Assembly: GCA_017940705.1 (NCBI GenBank)
Contig: JAGAYB010000115.1
Span: forward strand, 1 to 6,719
Reading direction: 5' to 3'
DNA: 6,719 nucleotides
Source: Selenomonas sp.
Lineage (GTDB): Bacteria > Bacillota_C > Negativicutes > Selenomonadales > Selenomonadaceae
Shown piece by piece: positions 1 through 4,822 of this stretch. Within the stretch, counting starts at the first letter, position 1. The number at the start of each line of letters is the position of its first letter. The translations under genes were made by a program, and so were the position numbers. Under the pieces are notes generated by a model, which worked only from the letters and a program-made list of their open reading frames with translations, did not search any database and was not told the DNA's origin.

Positions 1-20
1 ATAACGAGGCAAGAAAATGT

Positions 21-42
21 CCCCCACCTCAGCAGGTGGGGG
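21..42. repeat. Perfect 9-bp GC-rich hairpin, tetraloop CAGC
   Basis: CCCCCACCT (21-29) and AGGTGGGGG (34-42) pair perfectly around a 4-nt loop. No T-run follows on the + strand, so it is not a canonical intrinsic terminator for an upstream + strand gene. Read on the - strand the stem is followed by ACATTTTCTTG, a weak T-rich tail, so a terminator of leftward transcription is possible. It could also be one arm of the larger fold spanning 3-85 or the core of a dispersed palindromic repeat. Confidence 0.6.
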
Positions 43-100
43 CACGAATACCAAAACAGGCGGCGAGCATATCTCCCGCCTCGTTGAAACGCCAAGAGGA

Positions 101-121
101 AGTTTTGCCTATGGCAAAACT
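101..121. repeat. Perfect 9-bp hairpin with 3-nt loop
   Basis: AGTTTTGCC (101-109) and GGCAAAACT (113-121) pair perfectly around TAT. An outer helix AACGCC/GGCGTT (88-93/130-135) encloses it with an internal loop of unpaired purine-rich sequence. No T-run follows on the + strand. The proposed -35 element of the first promoter (111-116) starts in the loop and lies mostly in the right arm, so the palindrome could also act at the DNA level as an operator. Confidence 0.55.
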
Positions 122-140
122 GGAACAACGGCGTTATAAT
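111..140 (+). promoter_or_regulatory. Probable sigma-A promoter of the fhaA operon
   Basis: The -10 hexamer is a perfect TATAAT at 135-140. With an 18-bp spacer the -35 is ATGGCA (111-116), 4 of 6 matches to TTGACA; the 17-bp alternative TGGCAA is worse. Transcription would start near 145-147, giving a leader of about 35 nt before the start codon at 181. The weak -35 and its place inside a palindrome suggest regulation or activator help, which is inference. Confidence 0.5.
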
Positions 141-180
141 ATACAGCTGTGTTTCCGACTGTGAAGGAGGCCTGAGCAAT

Positions 181-924
181 ATGGGCATACGCAAATGGGA
201 AACATTTTTAGAAAACCATATCGAAGGATTTTTCAATAAACGCTTTAGCAGCGACCTGGAACCGGTGGAGCTAATAAAAGGGCTGGAAAAGGAAATTGCC
301 AGGCAGGGTAACGGCAAAGCCAAAAAAAATATTCCCAATCAGTACGTGCTGTTCATGTCAAAGGAGGATTATCAGCGTCTCTGCGCTCAGCGTATCATGG
401 ATGAGCTTTATGTAGCTGTGGAAAAACAGGTCATCCTGCAGGACTATCAGATTCCCGGCAAGCTGATGGTAAGCTGTCAGATAGACAGCACTATGCAGCG
501 GGGGATGTATGAGATAAAGTCCCGGTTTACGGAGGAAAAGCCTGCCGGAAACAGTGATGAACCCAATACGCTGGTGCTGGCCAAGCCGTCCCTTAGCGGC
601 GGCAAGCAGCCTTTGAACCTGCCCCGCGACTTGCGGACGGCCTGTCTCAGGGTTGTAAAGGGCCCTGATAAGGACGCCTATCTGGAAATCGGTGAGCAGC
701 AGGTATATATCGGCAGGCGCGAAAAGAATGAGTTTATTCTGACGGATACTAAAGCCTCGCGCCTGCATGCCTGGATTGCTTATGAAAATCACCGTCATGT
801 GCTTTACGATGCGCAAAGCACTAACGGTACAGCGGTAAACGGCAAGGCCGTGGAAGCCTGCTGCCTGCAGGCAGGGGATGAAATAAGCATCGGGGCAACG
901 GTTCTGGTATACGAGGTGATTTGA
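181..924 (+). CDS. fhaA: FhaA-like DUF3662 and FHA domain protein
   Basis: This is a cytoplasmic phosphothreonine-reading adaptor. Residues about 1-115 match the FhaA N-terminal domain (DUF3662): a helical start with FFNKRFSSDLEPVEL and then IPNQYVLFMSKEDY. Residues about 155-247 form an FHA domain with the binding residues in place: G178-R179, S193-R194-x-H196, S213-T-N215-G216-T and N220-G221. The linker is only about 40 residues, so at 247 aa the protein is much shorter than mycobacterial FhaA (about 527 aa). There is no signal peptide or membrane segment. The start is supported by AAGGAGG (164-170), 10 nt upstream. It is the first gene of the tight cluster. In mycobacteria FhaA binds phosphorylated partners of the PknA/PknB pathway, including the lipid-II flippase MviN. 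A similar role near the kinase encoded downstream is inferred, not shown. Confidence 0.9.
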   Translation: MGIRKWETFLENHIEGFFNKRFSSDLEPVELIKGLEKEIARQGNGKAKKNIPNQYVLFMSKEDYQRLCAQRIMDELYVAVEKQVILQDYQIPGKLMVSCQIDSTMQRGMYEIKSRFTEEKPAGNSDEPNTLVLAKPSLSGGKQPLNLPRDLRTACLRVVKGPDKDAYLEIGEQQVYIGRREKNEFILTDTKASRLHAWIAYENHRHVLYDAQSTNGTAVNGKAVEACCLQAGDEISIGATVLVYEVI

Positions 925-1377
925 GTGCCGACAACGGCGGTATTGATAAAGGCAGTCAGGGTCATGCTGGAATACGGCATGCTTCTGTGGCTGATATTTT
1001 TTGTGCTGCGTCTGATGGATAAGATGTTTAAGGATGTGCGTCAGGAACTGCGCAAACAGCGCAGACCTGTTTACGACAAAAATGAGGCCGTTATATCTGT
1101 GGTGGAGGCAGAGGAAGAATCCCTGGCAGGCAGACGGTTTGCTTTTCACGATGAAATTACCATAGGACGGAGTCAGGAAAATGATGTGGTTATTCCTGAG
1201 AATTTCGTTTCGCATCGTCATACGACGATTTTTCTTCATGGAGCCCAGTATGTAATTGAGGATTTAGGCAGTGTTAATCACACCTATGTAAACGGCAAGG
1301 TTCTACAGGGGAAAGCCTATTTAAAATCAGGTGACTTGATTCGTATTGGCATGGTTACCCTAAAGTTCGAGAGGTGA
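925..1377 (+). CDS. fhaB: FhaB-like membrane-anchored FHA protein
   Basis: This 150-aa protein has one N-terminal membrane segment (about residues 12-31, rich in L, I, F and V). A basic, charged linker (about 32-65) follows, then a C-terminal FHA domain (about 66-150) that should face the cytoplasm. FHA landmarks are G81-R82, S96-H-R-H99, and N118 followed by YVNG (121-124). The usual STNGT loop reads S116-V-N-H-T120, so the Gly after the key Asn is His. Size and layout match mycobacterial FhaB/FipA (about 155 aa), which links the kinase pathway to division proteins. The GTG start directly abuts the fhaA stop at 922-924. GAGGTGA (913-919) lies 5 nt upstream as ribosome binding site inside the end of fhaA, so translation is probably coupled. 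The membrane anchor would place phosphothreonine recognition next to the SEDS/PBP enzymes encoded downstream (inference). Confidence 0.88.
   Translation: MPTTAVLIKAVRVMLEYGMLLWLIFFVLRLMDKMFKDVRQELRKQRRPVYDKNEAVISVVEAEEESLAGRRFAFHDEITIGRSQENDVVIPENFVSHRHTTIFLHGAQYVIEDLGSVNHTYVNGKVLQGKAYLKSGDLIRIGMVTLKFER
1371..1377 (+). promoter_or_regulatory. Ribosome binding site deciding the phosphatase start
   Basis: GAGGTGA spans the fhaB stop codon and lies 5 nt before a TTG at 1383. The alternative GTG at 1374 sits inside this SD and has no good SD of its own upstream. The TTG start also gives a protein beginning M-K-Q-V-F-A-A-T-D, the usual close approach of PP2C phosphatases to their first motif. The same heptamer serves fhaB. 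Confidence 0.6.
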
Positions 1378-1382
1378 ACGGA

Positions 1383-2093
1383 TTGAAGCAGGTTTTTGCA
1401 GCTACCGATGTGGGACTTGTGCGCAAAGGTAACGAAGATAATTTAGCGGTATTTGATTCTGTATATGTGGTAGCCGATGGCATGGGCGGTGAAGCTGCCG
1501 GCGAAGTGGCCAGCAAGATTCTGGTGGACAAGGTTAAGGAAGTTTTAGCCCGGCGTGGAACGCTCTCGCAATCTGAGCTCTGTGACGCCATTAACGCTGC
1601 CAATCAGGCAATTCGTAACTGCGTCTGTGAACATCCCGACTACGAGGGCATGGGGACTACAGCCACTATGCTGCATGTCAATGACAATGATGATGGCGCT
1701 GTCTGGGCTCATGTAGGCGACAGCCGTCTCTATGTCATGCCTGCCGGCAGTGACAAATTGGTGCAGATAACAGCTGACCATTCCTATGTTGAGGAATTGT
1801 TGCGCAAGGGTACAATTACCCCGGAAGAGGCACAGCATCATCCGCAGCGCAATATGCTGACCAGAGCTGTCGGGGCTATGGAAAATCTGCAGGTGGACAG
1901 CGGCGAGCTGTCCGTGAACAAGGGCGATGTATTCCTGCTGGCTACGGACGGACTGATGAAGCATGTGGCAGATGGGGAGATTGTCCGCATTCTGCACAGC
2001 TCCACGGAAAACCCGGCGCAGGATTTAATCAAGGCTGCTTTAGCGGACGGCGGCTCTGACAATGTGACAGTAATCGTGGTGGGGATATCATGA
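1383..2093 (+). CDS. prpC: PP2C-family Ser/Thr protein phosphatase
   Basis: This metal-dependent (Mn/Mg) phosphatase should remove phosphate from the kinase encoded at 4823-6589 and from its substrates. It has 236 aa from the TTG start chosen here (239 aa from GTG at 1374), the normal size of a single-domain bacterial PP2C (Stp/PrpC/PstP catalytic domain). Signature blocks appear in order: RKGNEDN near residue 15-20, VADGMGGEAAGE near 30-40, GMGTTAT near 90, AHVGDSR near 110, NMLTRAVG near 157-164, LLATDGL near 186-191 and DGGSDNVT near 222-229. The acidic metal ligands expected in NED, ADG, TDG and SDN are all present, so it should be active. There is no membrane segment, unlike mycobacterial PstP, which has a transmembrane and extracellular part. 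Its stop overlaps the next start in ATGA, indicating coupled translation. Confidence 0.93.
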   Translation: MKQVFAATDVGLVRKGNEDNLAVFDSVYVVADGMGGEAAGEVASKILVDKVKEVLARRGTLSQSELCDAINAANQAIRNCVCEHPDYEGMGTTATMLHVNDNDDGAVWAHVGDSRLYVMPAGSDKLVQITADHSYVEELLRKGTITPEEAQHHPQRNMLTRAVGAMENLQVDSGELSVNKGDVFLLATDGLMKHVADGEIVRILHSSTENPAQDLIKAALADGGSDNVTVIVVGIS

Positions 2094-3361
2094 AAAGCAT
2101 TGGTTTTCTTACAGCTCCGCTGGGGATATTTTTGTGCGGCATGAGCATTTTGTACATGAAAATGCAGGCTGCTGGTGTGCAGGTTTCCGCAAAGACACTG
2201 CAGGAGCCGCTGGTGTATCTGCCTTACCTGGCAGTGGTGATATTCTTGACCGCTATAATTCAGACTGTGGTAATCAAGCGTAATTTGGATATCTATATAC
2301 TGCCCTTGATTTTGATGCTGGTGAGCATCGGACTGGTGGAAATCGCCAGATTAAAGCCCGTGCTGCTGCTAAGGCAGATGCAATGGCTGTGTATTGCCAT
2401 GCTGGTGATGTTCGTGGTCATCCGCCTGTGGCCGCGTATACGGCGTCTGCTGGCTTATCCGTATATTTTAGGCATAGGCTGCGTGTTGCTTTTGGGACTT
2501 CCCTTGCTTTGCGGTACGGAGATAGGCGGCAGTAAAAACTGGCTGGTACTTGGGCCGGTATCCTTGCAGCCTTCGGAATTTGGCAAAATCGTGTTGCTCT
2601 TTTTTCTGGCCTCGTATTTGGCTGACCATCGCCGGGTGCTTACATTGCCGGCACATAAATTCTTGTTTCTGCAGCTGCCGCCCTTGCGTTTTATCGCGCC
2701 CCTGATTTGCATTTGGGGACTGGCAGTGCTGATGTTCGTAGTAGAGAAGGATTTGGGCTCGGCGTTGCTCTTTTTCGGCATGGCGCTTTTGATGACCTAT
2801 ATGGCGACAGGCAGTAAATCCTATGTATTTTTGGCTCTGGCCTTTATTTTTGTGGCAGCGGCAGCCAGCTACGCCCTGTTTGGCCATGTACGTGTGCGGT
2901 TTGACATTTGGTTTGACCCGTGGCAGGACCCCAACGGCATGGCTTATCAGGTAGTGCAGTCCCTCTTTGCCATAGGGACTGGCGGTATCTGGGGCACAGG
3001 CTTTGGCTTTGGGCACCCCGGCTTCATTCCCGAGGTGCATACGGACTTTATTTTCTCTGCGATTGTGGAGGAGATGGGACTGGCAGCCGGCATCATGCTG
3101 ATAGCCTGTTATATTCTGCTCTTTTGGCGCGGAATAAGGGCTTCGCTGCGGCAGAAAAATACCAGCGAGGCACTGCTCATGGCCGGCTGTGCTACGCTGA
3201 TAATTTTGCAGATGTTTATTATTATAGCCGGTGTGACAAAGTTCCTGCCTTTGACGGGCATTACGCTGCCCTTTGTAAGTTACGGGGGCAGTTCGATGGT
3301 ATCGAGCTTTATCTTGCTCGCTCTGCTGTTAGCACTGACAAAGGAGCAGGGAAATGGCTGA
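2090..3361 (+). CDS. SEDS peptidoglycan glycosyltransferase (FtsW/RodA/SpoVE family)
   Basis: This integral membrane polymerase links lipid II disaccharides into glycan strands with a class B PBP partner. The 423-aa protein is hydrophobic throughout, with roughly ten membrane segments. Family motifs: W-L-V-L-G followed by QPSEFGKI (160-167), EKDLGSA (219-225), GTGFGFGHPGFIPEVHTDF (302-320) and PLTGITLPFVSYGGSS (387-402). The Asp in HTD (D319) lies in the large extracellular loop at the region holding the proposed catalytic Asp of SEDS enzymes. The start overlaps the phosphatase stop by 4 nt (ATGA). Only a weak GGTGGGGA (2078-2085) precedes it, so expression probably depends on coupling. Gene order favours a RodA-like elongation role as in mycobacteria, but sequence alone does not separate RodA, FtsW and SpoVE, so no symbol is given. 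Confidence 0.92.
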   Translation: MKSIGFLTAPLGIFLCGMSILYMKMQAAGVQVSAKTLQEPLVYLPYLAVVIFLTAIIQTVVIKRNLDIYILPLILMLVSIGLVEIARLKPVLLLRQMQWLCIAMLVMFVVIRLWPRIRRLLAYPYILGIGCVLLLGLPLLCGTEIGGSKNWLVLGPVSLQPSEFGKIVLLFFLASYLADHRRVLTLPAHKFLFLQLPPLRFIAPLICIWGLAVLMFVVEKDLGSALLFFGMALLMTYMATGSKSYVFLALAFIFVAAAASYALFGHVRVRFDIWFDPWQDPNGMAYQVVQSLFAIGTGGIWGTGFGFGHPGFIPEVHTDFIFSAIVEEMGLAAGIMLIACYILLFWRGIRASLRQKNTSEALLMAGCATLIILQMFIIIAGVTKFLPLTGITLPFVSYGGSSMVSSFILLALLLALTKEQGNG

Positions 3362-4751
3362 TTGGAAATTAAAACGGCAAATATTACAAGGCGCGGCTTT
3401 CATGCTGCTGGTGGTGGCTCTGCTGGTCTTTTACATCGGCTATCTGGCAGTCTGGAAAGGTGATGCGCTGGCCAATAATCCCTTGAATATGCGTCAGGCC
3501 GCAGCCCGGGCAGATATACGCCGCGGCAGTATTCTGGACGCACAGGGCCGTGTTCTGGCCCAGACCCGCAGCGATGGCCGCCGCAGTTACCCCTTTGGTG
3601 AGGTCATGGCTCAGGTTACCGGCTATAACGGGGAAAATATTGGCGGGGCCGGCTTAGAGGGACACGCCAACCGTGCGCTGCTGGGGCTTACTGATGATAT
3701 GTCGCGGCTGGGCCCGCTTACCCAGCTCCTGCAAACAGAGCAGGGCAATGATATAAATACGACCATCGAGGCTGATGCCCAGCAGGCGGCCTTTGACGGT
3801 TTGGACGGGCGCAAAGGGGCAGTGGTGGTGCTTGATGTGGACACTGGCGCTGTCCTGGCAATGGTAAGTTCTCCGTCCTATGATCCGAATGATATTGAAG
3901 CCAACTGGGATAATCTATCCAAGGTGGCTGATGGCCCGCTGCTGAACCGTACGGTTCAGGGCATGTATCCGCCGGGCTCTACGATAAAGCCAATGATTGC
4001 CGATGCAGCGCTGACAGAGTCCGTTACCACAGAACAGGAAAATTTTAACTGCTCCGGAGAACTGGACGTAGGAGGCGGCCACAGTATCCGCGAAAGCCAC
4101 GGGGAAGTTCATGGACAGGTTAATCTGCGCACGGCGCTGACAGAATCCTGCAATGTGACTTTCGGCACTTTGGGTATGCGGCTGCAAGACAGCAGGCTAA
4201 AGGGAGCTTTTAAACGGTTCGGTTTTGACCAGTCAATCGGCGGCGATATCGTGATGACAAGTTCGCATCTGCCGGACTTTGGCACTTTAGGCAGTGGTGA
4301 CCAGGCGCAGACGGCCATCGGTCAGAGTACTCTTTTGGTCACGCCTATGCACATGGCCTTGATGGCCTCCGCCTTTGCCCATGAAGGTACAATTATGAAG
4401 CCTTACTTAGTGCAGCAGGTTGTTACGCCGAAGGGGCTGGTGGTGCAGGAGGCAAGACCGGAAAAGTGGCTGACAGCTACAACAGCAGACATGGCCGGCA
4501 GGATAGACAGTTTCATGGAAGATGTAGTTACCAAGGGAACGGGACGGGCTGCTCAGGTCAGCGGTGTACGTGTGACCGGCAAAACCGGTACAGCGGAAAA
4601 CGCTCACGGGGAGGATCATGCGTGGTTCATTGGTTCCGCACAGCTGCGCAACCGCAAGATAGCCTTTGCCATCATTGTGGAAAACGGCGGCAGCGGCGGT
4701 ACGGTGGCCGCACCTATTGCCCGTAAGATAATATTGAGTTTACAGAACTAA
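3354..4751 (+). CDS. Class B penicillin-binding protein (PbpA-like transpeptidase)
   Basis: This membrane-anchored D,D-transpeptidase cross-links peptidoglycan and is probably the partner of the SEDS polymerase encoded just upstream. An N-terminal anchor lies at about residues 13-34. It is followed by the class B box RRGSILDAQGRVLA (56-69) and a short N-terminal domain with GLEGHANRALLG (100-111). The transpeptidase domain (about 150-465) has the complete catalytic set: S209-T-I-K212 (nucleophile Ser and Lys), S265-C-N267 and K410-T-G-T413. At 465 aa it is much shorter than the usual class B PBPs of Firmicutes (often over 580 aa) and close to mycobacterial PbpA (about 491 aa). It has no PASTA domains. 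Its start overlaps the SEDS gene by 8 nt, with AAGGAG (3341-3346) as SD 7 nt upstream. Confidence 0.93.
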   Translation: MADWKLKRQILQGAAFMLLVVALLVFYIGYLAVWKGDALANNPLNMRQAAARADIRRGSILDAQGRVLAQTRSDGRRSYPFGEVMAQVTGYNGENIGGAGLEGHANRALLGLTDDMSRLGPLTQLLQTEQGNDINTTIEADAQQAAFDGLDGRKGAVVVLDVDTGAVLAMVSSPSYDPNDIEANWDNLSKVADGPLLNRTVQGMYPPGSTIKPMIADAALTESVTTEQENFNCSGELDVGGGHSIRESHGEVHGQVNLRTALTESCNVTFGTLGMRLQDSRLKGAFKRFGFDQSIGGDIVMTSSHLPDFGTLGSGDQAQTAIGQSTLLVTPMHMALMASAFAHEGTIMKPYLVQQVVTPKGLVVQEARPEKWLTATTADMAGRIDSFMEDVVTKGTGRAAQVSGVRVTGKTGTAENAHGEDHAWFIGSAQLRNRKIAFAIIVENGGSGGTVAAPIARKIILSLQN

Positions 4752-4767
4752 GCAGGAGCTGTAAAAT
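4739..4767 (+). promoter_or_regulatory. Strong sigma-A promoter candidate for the kinase gene
   Basis: TTTACA (4739-4744, 5 of 6 to TTGACA) and TAAAAT (4762-4767, 5 of 6 to TATAAT) are separated by exactly 17 bp. The -35 lies in the last codons of the PBP gene and the -10 just after its stop. Transcription would start near 4774, giving a leader of about 49 nt before the kinase ATG at 4823. This would let kinase and rsgA be made independently of the upstream operon. It is read by eye only. Confidence 0.55.
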
Positions 4768-4796
4768 AGTTTCTAAGTTATTTATGGACAGTTCCT
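4754..4796. repeat. Inverted repeat around the kinase promoter -10
   Basis: AGGAGCTGT (4754-4762) and ACAGTTCCT (4788-4796) are inverted copies with one difference (G:U in RNA), separated by an AT-rich 25-nt spacer. The left arm ends on the first base of the -10 hexamer and the right arm lies after the expected start site. No T-run follows, so it is not an intrinsic terminator. It could be an operator for a dimeric regulator, or a hairpin in read-through mRNA from the upstream operon. No known regulator site was recognised. Confidence 0.4.
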
Positions 4797-4822
4797 AAAA
4801 ACCTTGGGGGAGGATCTAATCA

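Larger units (their letters stand above)
1..140. repeat. Structured leader region with nested inverted repeats
   Basis: Two adjacent stem-loop domains can be drawn. Domain 1 is closed by AACGAGGC (3-10) pairing with GCCTCGTT (78-85). Inside it are a perfect 9-bp hairpin (21-29/34-42) and a smaller bulged hairpin (GG-c-GAG 62-67 with CTCCC 73-77, loop CATAT), so it could fold as a three-way junction. Domain 2 is closed by AACGCC (88-93) pairing with GGCGTT (130-135) and contains a 9-bp hairpin (101-109/113-121). The domains are only 2 nt apart, and the ends 1-6 (ATAACG) and 132-137 (CGTTAT) are also inverted copies. This could be a structured RNA, a REP/MITE-like palindromic repeat, or a mix of terminator and operator. 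No known RNA family was recognised. The pairings are read directly; the function is unknown. Confidence 0.5.

Noticed and set aside
21..42. CRISPR repeat or intrinsic terminator reading for the GC-rich hairpin
   Set aside because: No second spaced copy is present in the window and there is no T-run on the + strand. Only a weak T-rich tail exists on the - strand.
122..133. TGGAAC...CGGCG resemblance to a T-box core
   Set aside because: The full T-box sequence, stem I with specifier loop and a terminator are absent. The likeness is chance.
861..874. Perfect 14-bp palindrome CTGCCTGCAGGCAG within fhaA
   Set aside because: It lies inside conserved FHA coding sequence. There is no loop or T-run, so it is more likely chance from codon choice than a site.
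358..1239. Long antisense ORF (293 codons) across fhaA and fhaB
   Set aside because: It lies fully opposite two well-supported genes, has no SD or promoter and no family-like motifs. It is a shadow of the coding frame.
2468..3040. Antisense ORF of 190 codons opposite the SEDS gene
   Set aside because: It is rich in Lys, Gln and His as the complement of hydrophobic codons, with no supporting signals.
2920..3372. Second + strand frame of 150 codons inside the SEDS gene end
   Set aside because: It overlaps conserved SEDS motifs in the true frame and has no recognisable domain or SD.
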